Source: UBA4572 sp049965515 (lineage in GTDB: Bacteria > Nitrospirota > Leptospirillia > Leptospirillales > Leptospirillaceae). Taken from it: a stretch of DNA of 12,173 nucleotides. The notes beneath the pieces were generated by a model. The model saw only the letters and a program-made list of their open reading frames with translations. It was not told the origin of the DNA and made no database searches. Location of the stretch: NCBI GenBank assembly GCA_049965515.1, contig JBMFWG010000051.1, positions 1-12,173 on the forward strand. Reading direction: 5' to 3'. Below, in pieces: positions 1-6,797 of the stretch. The position numbers were made by a program, and so were the translations under genes. The stretch's first letter is position 1. Each line of letters begins with the position of its first letter.

Positions 1-864
1 GTCATGGATGGCACCCATCTTCCCTACACCCTCGAGATGTTCGAGAGGGTCGCCCGCAAGGAGGGCTTCTGGAGCGACGACCTGCCGGCGCTCATCGTGG
101 AGAACCACGGCTCCTGCCGGGGGCTGGCCCAGGTTCCCGAGAAGTGGCAGCGAACCTTCGCCACCGCCCACGACATCGCCCCGGAATGGCATGTCCGGAT
201 GCAGGCCGCCTTCCAGAAACACATTGACGCCGCCGTCTCCAAGACGATCAACATGCCGGAGACCGCGACCATCGGCGACGTGGAAAATGCCTACATGCTG
301 GCCTACCAGCTGGGCTGCAAGGGGATCACCGTCTACCGTGACGGCAGCCGGTCGAACCAGGTCTTGAATCTCGGAAGCGAGAAAAAGGGCGGCAAGGCCC
401 TGCCGGGATGGGGGCAGCGCCATTCGCCGGGCGATCTCTCCCGGGGGGTGCGCGTCAAGATCACCGGAAAATCCGGAAAGTCCTACGTCCATCTTTACTT
501 CGACGAGGAGAAACGCCCCATCGAAATCTTCGTGACCCCCGCAGCCGACCATCGGGAGCGCGAATCGGCCATTCTCTTTGGCCGCCTGGGATCGCTGGCC
601 CTCCAGTTCGGCGCTCCCATCGAGGAGGTCGTCGGACAGTTCATCAAGAGCCACGAGGAGGCCGGGAAGCTGGGCTCCGACCCCTACGCCATCGCCAAGG
701 CCATCGGCACCATCCTCTCCAAGGAAGGACTCACCGGGGAATCGGGCATGGTGATCGAGGTCGCCTGCCCCACCTGCGGCGGCCAGGTGGCTTTCCTCGA
801 GGGATGCCTCAAGTGCATGGGCTCGAAGAAGACCGGCGGAAGCTGTGGCTGGAGCCAGTGCTAG
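1..864 (+). CDS. nrdJ: Adenosylcobalamin-dependent (class II) ribonucleotide reductase, C-terminal part
   Basis: The reading frame is open from base 1, so only the last 287 codons of a much longer gene are present. The product reduces ribonucleotides to deoxyribonucleotides using adenosylcobalamin, in the cytoplasm. The end of the catalytic barrel is recognisable (NHGSCRGLAQVPEKW, then CKGITVYRDGSR), followed by a TSCPD-type domain (about residues 150-240, counted from the Met at base 4). The tail is cysteine-rich: CPTC (255, 258), CLKC (268, 271), C281 and a final C286. From family knowledge I infer that the first four Cys bind zinc and the last two form the redox-active swinging tail. The ATG at base 4 is internal, not the start. 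A strong terminator follows 88 bases after the stop, so nrdJ ends its transcript here. The family call is secure; the catalytic cysteines lie outside the window. Confidence 0.95.
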   Translation, partial: VMDGTHLPYTLEMFERVARKEGFWSDDLPALIVENHGSCRGLAQVPEKWQRTFATAHDIAPEWHVRMQAAFQKHIDAAVSKTINMPETATIGDVENAYMLAYQLGCKGITVYRDGSRSNQVLNLGSEKKGGKALPGWGQRHSPGDLSRGVRVKITGKSGKSYVHLYFDEEKRPIEIFVTPAADHRERESAILFGRLGSLALQFGAPIEEVVGQFIKSHEEAGKLGSDPYAIAKAIGTILSKEGLTGESGMVIEVACPTCGGQVAFLEGCLKCMGSKKTGGSCGWSQC

Positions 865-952
865 CAAGGGTTCTGGTCCATAGAAAAACGGGACAGGTTC
901 TCGTCCTGTCAGGATAGATCAAAGAGTCATCTGGATCATGAAATAACGGGAA

Positions 953-996
953 GGGGAGTCTTTCGTCCGTACGCGGACGGGAGGCTCCCCTTTTTT
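953..996 (+). terminator. Strong rho-independent terminator after nrdJ
   Basis: A 17-bp stem (953-969 with 974-990, G-U pairs included and no mismatch) closes on a TACG tetraloop and is followed by six T at 991-996. It ends the nrdJ transcript. pabC converges from the other side and stops at 1012. The minus-strand reading of the hairpin lacks a T-run after the stem, so it is a clear terminator only for the plus strand. Confidence 0.93.
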
Positions 997-1011
997 GTGT
1001 CGGACCCGGGA

Positions 1012-1890
1012 TCAGGAGGGGCCAGAGAGGCTCGACCGGTAGTGTTCCCCGTAGGCCGTCGCCACCGGAAAGGGGGGAGGCCAGACAATCGGGTCACCGG
1101 ATCCCCGGAGAATTCGGAGGGGACGCACCGGCAGGGTGGCCGAGGAGACAAAGAGCTCCCGAAGATCCGGAAGTTCGGCAAGGCGGAGGGCCTCCTCCCG
1201 GACGGGATGGCCAAGGCGTTGCGCCCAGGCCAGGATCCGCCCCCGCTGGATCCCCGGAAGGATCCCCGACGAGAGAGGGGCCGTTCGGAGCACCCCTTCC
1301 CGGTCGACCCCGAAGACGGAGGTGAGGGTACCCTCGAGGATCTCTCCCCGGGGACTCACCAGGATCTGCTCGAAGGAGCCGCTCTCCCGGCGCTGCTTCC
1401 GCACCCATTTGATCCAGAGGAGATTGCCCGTCTTGTGGCCCCGGAGCGGGTCCCCCGAGGGATCCCAGGGGAGGAAGAAGATCTCGGCCTCCACGCCCTC
1501 CCGGAGGTGTTCCGGGGGCGGAGGGGAACGAAAAAGCGGCGTGGCCACCCGGAGGACGCTCCGGGAGAGGCCATCGATTCCCGGAGCCTCCGCCCGACCC
1601 CGTGAGAGGGTGAGTCGAAGGGCCGAGGGGGGCTCCGGGGAGCTTTCGATGGCCAGAAAACAATCCGCCAGGAGAATCTCCCCGGCGGGCAGGGGGGGAT
1701 AGCCAAAAAACTCGGCGCTCCGCCGGAGGCGGGCGAGGTGATCCTCCCAGAAGACCGGACGGCCAGAGGCCACCGCCATCGTGGTAAAGAGGCTGTCCCC
1801 ATGCAAAAACCCCAGATCAAGGGAGGAGACGACCGGCTCCCCGGCACTCACGAGCACCCCGTCGACGACCACCCTTCCCGCCCTCGTCAT
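1012..1890 (-). CDS. pabC: Aminodeoxychorismate lyase (PabC), class IV PLP aminotransferase fold
   Basis: Predicted to release pyruvate from 4-amino-4-deoxychorismate, giving p-aminobenzoate for folate synthesis. The 292-residue protein has the class IV aminotransferase layout: LGFLHGDSLFTT near residue 26, the PLP lysine K153 in GHKTGNLLW, the glutamate E186 in GEILEGTLTSVF, then SGILPGIQRGRIL (208-220) and ELFVSSATLPVRPL (245-258). The usual Asn five residues after the glutamate is Ser191 here. The start ATG overlaps the pabB stop as ATGA, and a GGAGGAGG run lies just upstream inside pabB, so the two genes are probably translationally coupled. A branched-chain or D-amino-acid aminotransferase would share the fold, but the coupling to pabB argues for PabC. 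Confidence 0.88.
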   Translation of the reverse strand: MTRAGRVVVDGVLVSAGEPVVSSLDLGFLHGDSLFTTMAVASGRPVFWEDHLARLRRSAEFFGYPPLPAGEILLADCFLAIESSPEPPSALRLTLSRGRAEAPGIDGLSRSVLRVATPLFRSPPPPEHLREGVEAEIFFLPWDPSGDPLRGHKTGNLLWIKWVRKQRRESGSFEQILVSPRGEILEGTLTSVFGVDREGVLRTAPLSSGILPGIQRGRILAWAQRLGHPVREEALRLAELPDLRELFVSSATLPVRPLRILRGSGDPIVWPPPFPVATAYGEHYRSSLSGPS

Positions 1891-3227
1891 CCTCGGAAGA
1901 CCTCCTCCATCGTCCGGGCCTTGAGCGCGATCTCCCGGATCTCCTCCTCCGCCACCGAATCGGCGACGATCCCGGCCCCGGCCCCAAAGGAGATCCGTCC
2001 GCTCCCCCGGCCATAGGGTCCTGCGAGACGGCCCTCAAGGGTCCGGATCAAAAGCGCCAGATCGAGACGGCCGCCCCCGGAGAGAGACCCGAAGACCCCG
2101 CAGTAGTCGTTGCGTGGACGCCCCTCGAGACGACCGATCTCTCGCCGGACCGCAATCCGGGGAGCCCCCGTCACCGACCCCCCCGGAAAAAGGGAGCGGA
2201 GAAGATCGCTTCGGGTCAGCCCCGGAGCGAGAAGGCCCTCGACGTCAGAGACCAGATGGCGAAGGTGCGGCAGACGCTCAACGGCGAGGAACCGCGGCAC
2301 CCGGACCGACCCGGGACGACAGACCTTGCCCAGGTCGTTGCGCAGAAGGTCCACGGTCATGATGTGCTCCGCCAGAAGCTTGGGATCGCAAAGAAGAGGG
2401 TCCGGACCCTCCGGAGCGGTTCCGGGGGCGGTCCCGGCAATCGGCCGGGTCACCACGCACGAGCTCTCCGCCTCAAGAAACTGTTCGGGGGAGCGGGAGA
2501 GGAGGACGCGTCCCCGCCAGGAGAAAAACCCTCCAAAGGGGGAGGGCCCCAAGGCCCTCAGCCGGGCGTAGGCGGCCAGGGGGTCGAAGCCCGCCGGAAG
2601 CTCTGCAGAGAAGCGCCGGGCGAGGTTCACCTGGAAATATCGCCCCTCAAGAAGTCCCTCCCGAATCTTGGCCAGGGAGCGACGAAACTCGGCCTCGCTG
2701 TCCTCGGGCAAAAAGGTGAGCGGGGAGGGGGGCGGAAAGGCGACCGGGGCCAGAAGAGAGCGGTCGAAGCCCGCTGGTAAAAAAAGACGACCGCTGGGAG
2801 CATGGAAGGAGATCACCTCCGGACAGTCGCATCGGAGAGCCGGGATCTCAGGAGCCAAAAAGGGACCTCCGGAGGGCTCCCAACGCTCGGCCATCTCAAA
2901 GGGAAGGAGAAGGACGACGCCCGAAGAAAAAGGGGAGAGCCCCTCCGATTCCCGTCTCACAAGGGATTCTCCCTCTTCGACAGGATCGGAAAGAAGGGGG
3001 TGGTCAAAGAGGGCCTCACCCGTCCGGTCTTCGATGGTCCGGGAGATCGTCACCGGGACATGGCTCCACCCGGTGGAGCGCTCCCGGTCGATATGGATCA
3101 GGGGGATCCCGGGATCTCTCTCCCGAAGGCGGAAGAGAAGGGAGACCGGATCAAACGAGGGGAAGGAGAGAATCTCCGACCTCCCCGGCCCTGAATTCCG
3201 ACTATGCGGATGCCTGTTTTTTTTCAT
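1887..3227 (-). CDS. pabB: Aminodeoxychorismate synthase component I (PabB), with an unusual PIAGT motif
   Basis: Predicted to convert chorismate plus ammonia (from a glutamine amidotransferase, PabA, not in this window) to aminodeoxychorismate, the substrate of the PabC encoded next door. The 446 residues match the usual PabB length. The chorismate-binding domain runs from about 178 to 443: YFQVNLARRF (197-206), SRSPEQF (244-250), RPIAGT (261-266), VDLLRND (292-298), FPGGSVTGAPR (347-357), YCG (375-377), IRTL (394-397) and FGAGAGIVADS (414-424). GGSVTGAP and YCG are PabB-like, but position 264 is Ala, as in anthranilate synthase TrpE, where E. coli PabB has Lys274. R357 replaces the usual Lys of TGAPK. 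No Shine-Dalgarno precedes the ATG. TrpE is the alternative; the overlap with pabC makes PabB more likely. Confidence 0.87.
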   Translation of the reverse strand: MKKNRHPHSRNSGPGRSEILSFPSFDPVSLLFRLRERDPGIPLIHIDRERSTGWSHVPVTISRTIEDRTGEALFDHPLLSDPVEEGESLVRRESEGLSPFSSGVVLLLPFEMAERWEPSGGPFLAPEIPALRCDCPEVISFHAPSGRLFLPAGFDRSLLAPVAFPPPSPLTFLPEDSEAEFRRSLAKIREGLLEGRYFQVNLARRFSAELPAGFDPLAAYARLRALGPSPFGGFFSWRGRVLLSRSPEQFLEAESSCVVTRPIAGTAPGTAPEGPDPLLCDPKLLAEHIMTVDLLRNDLGKVCRPGSVRVPRFLAVERLPHLRHLVSDVEGLLAPGLTRSDLLRSLFPGGSVTGAPRIAVRREIGRLEGRPRNDYCGVFGSLSGGGRLDLALLIRTLEGRLAGPYGRGSGRISFGAGAGIVADSVAEEEIREIALKARTMEEVFRG

Positions 3228-3235
3228 AGGATTTG

Positions 3236-3241
3236 ATTATA
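3236..3241 (-). promoter_or_regulatory. Consensus -10 box (TATAAT) abutting the pabB start
   Basis: On the minus strand a perfect TATAAT ends only eight bases before the pabB ATG. A transcript starting at the normal distance would begin at or within a base or two of that ATG, implying a leaderless or nearly leaderless message. This agrees with the missing Shine-Dalgarno. The -35 region is weak (CGACTT at 3259-3264, 17-bp spacer). The prediction is from sequence only. Confidence 0.4.
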
Positions 3242-3358
3242 ATTTTTTACGTCTTAAAAAGTCGTTCGGCGTCTATGTTCTTTGAATAAATCAACGTTGA
3301 ACGGGAAATCCGTCAATGCGGAATGTTAAAATGGTGCCTTTTTTCAAGGAGATTGTCC

Positions 3359-3973
3359 ATGCAGAGATTATTGCGAACGGGGGGAATTGTTGCGGGAGCG
3401 ATGCTCGTTCTCGCCATGGCAGGATGCTCGAGCTACAGTGTCCAGCGCGTGGGGGTCGACACCTCGGGAGGCGTCACCAGCCGGTGGACTGACACCGATG
3501 CCCGGCTCACCGCCAAGACGATGATCCGGAAGGCGCTCGATGCCCCCTGGCTCGTCCGCTTTCAGCAAAAACACAACCGCCGTCCGGTCGTGGAGCTGGG
3601 ACAGATCATCAACCGCTCCGACCAGCACATCAACACCCGTCTCTTCCTGAACCACTTCCAGGACGAGCTCATCAACTCCGGCAAGGTCCGGTTCGTGACC
3701 GCTTCGGAGGCCCACCGGAGAGCCGCCGCCGCCGAACGGGAGTACCAGATGAAGCACGCCCGCTCCTCGACGGTCCACGGGCCCGGACAGCAGACCGGGG
3801 CCGACGTGATGATCACCGGCTCCATCAACTCCTATACCGCCTCCCGCGACGGAAAGACCGTCCGCTACTATGAAACCCACCTCAAGGCCATCGACCTGAC
3901 CACCAACGAGATCCTCTGGGGAAGCCAGTACCAGGTCAAGAAGATCGCCCATCAGTCCTCCATGGGCTTCTAG
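3359..3973 (+). CDS. LpoB-like penicillin-binding-protein activator family lipoprotein
   Basis: The 204-residue product starts with a lipoprotein signal peptide (MQRLLRTGGIVAGAMLVLAMAGC, lipid-modified Cys23), so it should be anchored in a membrane facing the periplasm. The mature part resembles the LpoB/COG3417 family: conserved-looking segments are PVVELGQIINRSDQHINT (76-93), GKVRFVTASEA (108-118), GADVMITGSINS (147-158) and the end IDLTTNEILWGSQYQVKK (178-195). LpoB proteins reach through peptidoglycan to stimulate the PBP1b transpeptidase; that role here is inferred from family only. The start at 3359 is chosen because AAGGAG lies seven bases upstream; an ATG 36 bases earlier would put 12 residues in front of the signal peptide and has no such site. 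It is first of three same-strand lipoprotein genes. Confidence 0.82.
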   Translation: MQRLLRTGGIVAGAMLVLAMAGCSSYSVQRVGVDTSGGVTSRWTDTDARLTAKTMIRKALDAPWLVRFQQKHNRRPVVELGQIINRSDQHINTRLFLNHFQDELINSGKVRFVTASEAHRRAAAAEREYQMKHARSSTVHGPGQQTGADVMITGSINSYTASRDGKTVRYYETHLKAIDLTTNEILWGSQYQVKKIAHQSSMGF

Positions 3974-4078
3974 AGAGAAAATACCAGAAAACCTGACGGC
4001 AAGGGGCCCGCAAATCCGGGGCTCATTCCTGTGTCTTCAAGAGTTGTGACTCAAAAAATCTTGACAGAGGAGGATGAA

Positions 4079-5593
4079 ATGAACCGAGCGAGACTGATTT
4101 TTGCCTCCACGACCCTTCTTTTCTTTTCCGCCTGCGCCCCTTCCTTTATCCAGGACAAGGTTTACTACAACGATCTCTCCCTCGCCCCCGGAGGGATGAT
4201 CGGGGACCAGAAAGTTCCCGCCGCCGAGCAGGCCCTCGCCGAAATCAAGAAGGCCGAGGCGAAAAAGATGTACGGCGACAAGGAGCAGCTCCTTCTGGGG
4301 ATGGATCTGGGAATGGCCAACCACGTCGCCGACCACTACAAGGCCTCGGAGGAGATCTTCCGGAAGTCCGACCGCCTCGCGGAGAGGCTCTTCACCAAAT
4401 CCTTCACCGACATCGCCCTGGCCTACCAGCTCAACGACTACTCCCTGCCCTACAAGGGGATGCCCTACGAACGGGTGATGATCAACCTGATCAACTCCCT
4501 CAACTATGCCGCCACGGGAGACTGGAACGGGGCGCTGGTGGAGGCGCGAAAGATCCGGACCAAGCTCGTGGATTACAACCGGATGTACCCCAAGGCGGCC
4601 GGAGCCCCCGGCAAGTTTGCCAGTGCGGAGGGCCCGGCCCGAAATCTCCTCTCCCAGCACCATATCGCCTACAACCCCGCCCAGCTCAACCACTACACCG
4701 ACGACGCCTTTGCCCGCTACCTCTCCGGGGTCTTCGAGGAGGCCCAGGTGGCCAGCGGGGCCGGCAACTACCAGTCGGCCTACCTCTCCTACAAGAAGGC
4801 CTACGACACCTACCAGACATACAAGCTCCTCTATAACACCCCCACCCCCTCCTTCCTCGCTCCGGCGCTGCTCCGGACCTCGGAGGCCGCCGGGCGGACC
4901 AACGAACACCGGAAATGGAAGCGGATGTTCCCCGGCGTGACCTGGACCCCGGCCTCCCGATACGAGAAGATGGGCCACATCCTCTTCGTGGGGTTCAACG
5001 GTCAGATCTTCCACCTGGGCCAGGACAAGTTCGCCTATCCCTTGTCCGTTCCGGGAACGGGCACCATAGCCCTCGTCTCCTTTTCCTATCCAAAGATCGA
5101 AGGGGGAGGAACCGATGTCCAGGCCCATGAGATCACCGCCGCCGTCCCGGGCAGCCCGAACGGAGTCCGGGTCTCGTCCGAACTGGGCGACGACCTCATG
5201 GCGGTGGGAGGAACCAACTTCAAGGACCACCTGAGCCGTCTTCTCCTCCGGGAGGCCATCCGGGCGACCCTCAAGACAATCGAACAGGTGGTGGCCGACA
5301 AGGCGGCCGGTCGGGCCGGAGGAAAAGTGGCCGAAATTGGCACCATGTTGGGCGGGATGATCTTTACCGCGGCGACCGACCAGGCCGACATCCGAAGCTG
5401 GCGCCTCCTTCCCGCCACCATCGACACGGCAATGGTTGACCTTCCTCCCGGAACCTACGACCTCACCATCCGGGCGCGGACCGGAATGGGGATGGGAGGC
5501 GTCCTGAAGGAGCGCGTGACCGTCGGCGCCGGGCAGTATCTCCTGGTGCGAACGGTCAACCCCCCTCCGTCGACCGGACGCAACCTGAATTGA
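4079..5593 (+). CDS. COG3014-like lipoprotein with TPR-type helical region
   Basis: A 504-residue lipoprotein: signal peptide MNRARLIFASTTLLFFSAC with Cys19 as the lipidation site. Residues 65-290 are rich in helices with TPR character (LGMANHVADHYKASEEIF, INLINSLNYAATGDWNGALVEARKI in two halves, YQSAYLSYKKAYDTYQ). The C-terminal half (about 295-495) looks beta-rich and includes RSWRLLPATIDTAMVDLPPG (439-458). It resembles the uncharacterised COG3014 family, which I recall as often adjacent to LpoB genes, as here (105-bp gap). The joint context suggests a cell-envelope role, but no activity can be assigned. The start at 4079 is chosen for GAGGAGG five bases upstream; an in-frame ATG 48 bases earlier lacks a site and spoils the signal peptide. 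Co-transcription with both neighbours is likely. Confidence 0.75.
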   Translation: MNRARLIFASTTLLFFSACAPSFIQDKVYYNDLSLAPGGMIGDQKVPAAEQALAEIKKAEAKKMYGDKEQLLLGMDLGMANHVADHYKASEEIFRKSDRLAERLFTKSFTDIALAYQLNDYSLPYKGMPYERVMINLINSLNYAATGDWNGALVEARKIRTKLVDYNRMYPKAAGAPGKFASAEGPARNLLSQHHIAYNPAQLNHYTDDAFARYLSGVFEEAQVASGAGNYQSAYLSYKKAYDTYQTYKLLYNTPTPSFLAPALLRTSEAAGRTNEHRKWKRMFPGVTWTPASRYEKMGHILFVGFNGQIFHLGQDKFAYPLSVPGTGTIALVSFSYPKIEGGGTDVQAHEITAAVPGSPNGVRVSSELGDDLMAVGGTNFKDHLSRLLLREAIRATLKTIEQVVADKAAGRAGGKVAEIGTMLGGMIFTAATDQADIRSWRLLPATIDTAMVDLPPGTYDLTIRARTGMGMGGVLKERVTVGAGQYLLVRTVNPPPSTGRNLN

Positions 5594-5658
5594 CGGGGGA
5601 CACTGTTGGGTCCGTACACCACACCTCACCACCACCCTTTATGAAAGGATTCCCTTCC

Positions 5659-6012
5659 ATGAAGTTTGACAGAATGCTCCTCATTTCCGGCGCTGCCGCC
5701 TCCGTGCTTCTTCTGGGAGGGTGCGCCTCGACCAACCGGAACGCCGTGGTCTTCCAGGGGGGGACCTACAAGCTCTCGGGGCCCAGCGGAATCGCCATCG
5801 ACGGGGCCGGCAACGTCTGGGTCACCAACACGAAAAACGATACCGTGACCGAACTCAAGGGGGTGGCCGTCCCGGTAGGGGGGTGGCAAAACAGCTCTTC
5901 CGGCCAGGAGCCGGCCCCCTCCCCCGGCCGGAAGGGAGGCAAGGAGAAGGTCTTCTCCCTGTCTCCCCAGTCCCCGAAGTCTCCTTCGACGACCACGAAC
6001 CCCGCCCCCTGA
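5659..6012 (+). CDS. Small lipoprotein with one NHL/beta-propeller-like blade
   Basis: A 117-residue product with a clear lipoprotein signal (MKFDRMLLISGAAASVLLLGGC, Cys22). Just after it comes one NHL-type blade, GPSGIAIDGAGNVWVTNTKN followed by DTVTEL. The last 45 or so residues are Pro/Ser/Gly/Lys-rich and look disordered. NHL propellers need four to eight blades, so a single blade cannot close alone: it could be a relic of a longer propeller lipoprotein, or could oligomerise. An AAAGGA about ten bases upstream supports ATG 5659; the in-frame ATG at 5641 has no ribosome site. It lies 65 bp after the COG3014-like gene and before a terminator, so it is probably last in that operon. Specific function unknown. 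Confidence 0.65.
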   Translation: MKFDRMLLISGAAASVLLLGGCASTNRNAVVFQGGTYKLSGPSGIAIDGAGNVWVTNTKNDTVTELKGVAVPVGGWQNSSSGQEPAPSPGRKGGKEKVFSLSPQSPKSPSTTTNPAP

Positions 6013-6055
6013 ATCGGCCCGACGGGATCATGGCTCCTTTCGGCTCCTTCTTCTG

Positions 6056-6118
6056 ACGACACCTGCCGGGATCATCCGCCAAGAATTGGGAGCGACCCCC
6101 CGGCAGGGGTTGTTTTTT
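6056..6118 (+). terminator. Rho-independent terminator closing the lipoprotein gene cluster
   Basis: CCTGCCGGG (6062-6070) pairs with CCCGGCAGG (6099-6107). The stem extends outward through one mismatch to 6056/6113, with one G-U pair, and T residues run to 6118. The loop is long (28 bases). It sits 44 bases after the last lipoprotein stop and 75 bases before the tRNA. Confidence 0.75.
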
Positions 6119-6139
6119 GGGCCCAGAACGGTTTAGAAT
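6110..6139 (+). promoter_or_regulatory. Possible promoter for tRNA-His
   Basis: TTGTTT (6110-6115), an 18-bp spacer and TAGAAT (6134-6139) would start a transcript about 47 bases before the mature tRNA. The -35 overlaps the preceding terminator T-run, so only the -10 box is reasonably convincing. Confidence 0.3.
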
Positions 6140-6192
6140 GAGGGTCGATTTTCTTTCTTTTTCGTTTCACCGCACTTTCTTCATCCCGCTAT

Positions 6193-6268
6193 GGTGAGTG
6201 TAGCTCAAGGGCAGAGCACTGGACTGTGGCTCCAGGGGTTGGGGGTTCGAAACCCCTCACTCACCCCA
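6193..6268 (+). tRNA. tRNA-His (anticodon GTG), CCA encoded
   Basis: The full cloverleaf can be folded by eye. The acceptor stem is GTGAGTG (6194-6200) with CACTCAC (6258-6264). The D-arm is GCTC/GAGC. The anticodon stem CTGGA/TCCAG carries loop CTGTGGC with anticodon GTG at 6226-6228. The T-arm is GGGGG/CCCCT around TTCGAAA. The extra 5' G (6193) opposite discriminator C (6265) is the hallmark of histidine tRNAs, and CCA follows at 6266-6268. A recombinase remnant lies 33 bp downstream, suggesting the 3' end once served as an integration site. Confidence 0.97.
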
Positions 6269-6301
6269 ATATTTGTTCATGTAAAAGAACAACTTGTCAT
6301 C

Positions 6302-6460
6302 CTACCCATTTTTCCGTGTCACCGTTTTGTCACTGTCTTCTCCTGACTTTTTCCAAAGCGCATTCGCTTTTTTCCCCACCTCCGGATCCACAGAAGGAAT
6401 CCATCGCCCATAACGCTTCCGGATCATTCCCCAGTCCCGATGCCCTGATTTCTTTTTCGT
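6302..6460 (-). pseudogene. C-terminal stub of a tyrosine recombinase (phage-type integrase)
   Basis: The minus-strand frame ending at the stop 6302-6304 encodes GHRDWGMIRKRYGRWIP and then SVDPEVGKKANALWKKSG. This matches the end of tyrosine-recombinase catalytic domains: the GH of box II and, ten residues after that His, the nucleophile Tyr (codon 6410-6412) in RYGRWIP. The upstream catalytic HxxR segment is absent; the frame stays open to about 6610, but that part does not look like an integrase, so homology stops near 6445-6460. The fragment is about 50 residues against some 300-400 for a whole enzyme, so it cannot be active. Its position next to tRNA-His points to a lost integrative element. 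The family call rests on motif recognition. Confidence 0.62.
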
Positions 6461-6518
6461 TTCTTTCACATGACCGCGCAAGACCGCTCGCATCACCGAT
6501 ACGAACCGCCGATCCACG

Positions 6519-6773
6519 ATGAGGCAACTGCAGCTTATGAGCACGGGGACGACCGGTAACTCGTCCTTTACTTCCGGCATCTCCGGGAACGCCACCCCGA
6601 ACATCAACACCTCCGGGACCTCCGTTGCTCCAGATCCCGCCTACAACTCGAGTGGAACCTATGCGCCCGGACAGGGTATCTGGAATTCGACCACCGGAGG
6701 GACCACCGGATCCGGACAATCCATCTGTCCCAACGAGGGCGTAACTGGCACCATCCAGACACTTTTTCAGTGA
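6519..6773 (+). CDS. Ser/Thr/Gly/Asn-rich hypothetical frame, probably a gene remnant
   Basis: An 84-codon frame rich in Ser, Thr, Gly and Asn (for example SGTYAPGQGIWNSTTGGTTG), ending in IQTLFQ. The codon choice looks like real coding sequence, and the composition resembles the tail of a secreted or surface protein. No ribosome-binding site precedes either ATG (6519 or 6537), and the frame begins close to where the integrase homology on the other strand ends. I think it is the 3' remnant of a longer gene cut by a deletion. No family recognised. Confidence 0.3.
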   Translation: MRQLQLMSTGTTGNSSFTSGISGNATPNINTSGTSVAPDPAYNSSGTYAPGQGIWNSTTGGTTGSGQSICPNEGVTGTIQTLFQ

Positions 6774-6797
6774 GGCGAAGAATCAAAATACGAAGAC

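Noticed and set aside
892..910. Small hairpin (GACAGG/CCTGTC) just after nrdJ as a terminator
   Set aside because: Only six base pairs and no T-run; the 953-996 hairpin is the obvious terminator.
997..1605. Plus-strand frames across pabC and pabB
   Set aside because: Arg/Pro/Gly-rich shadows of convincing minus-strand genes, with no start signals.
4037..5635. Very long open frame on the minus strand opposite the COG3014-like lipoprotein gene
   Set aside because: It mirrors the GC-rich codons of a gene with a clear signal peptide and ribosome site; the antisense product is Gly/Val/Glu-rich with no recognisable domain.
6272..6291. Inverted repeat TTGTTC/GAACAA after the tRNA as a terminator or attachment core
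   Set aside because: Six pairs with no T-run, and no second copy visible, so it cannot be supported as either.
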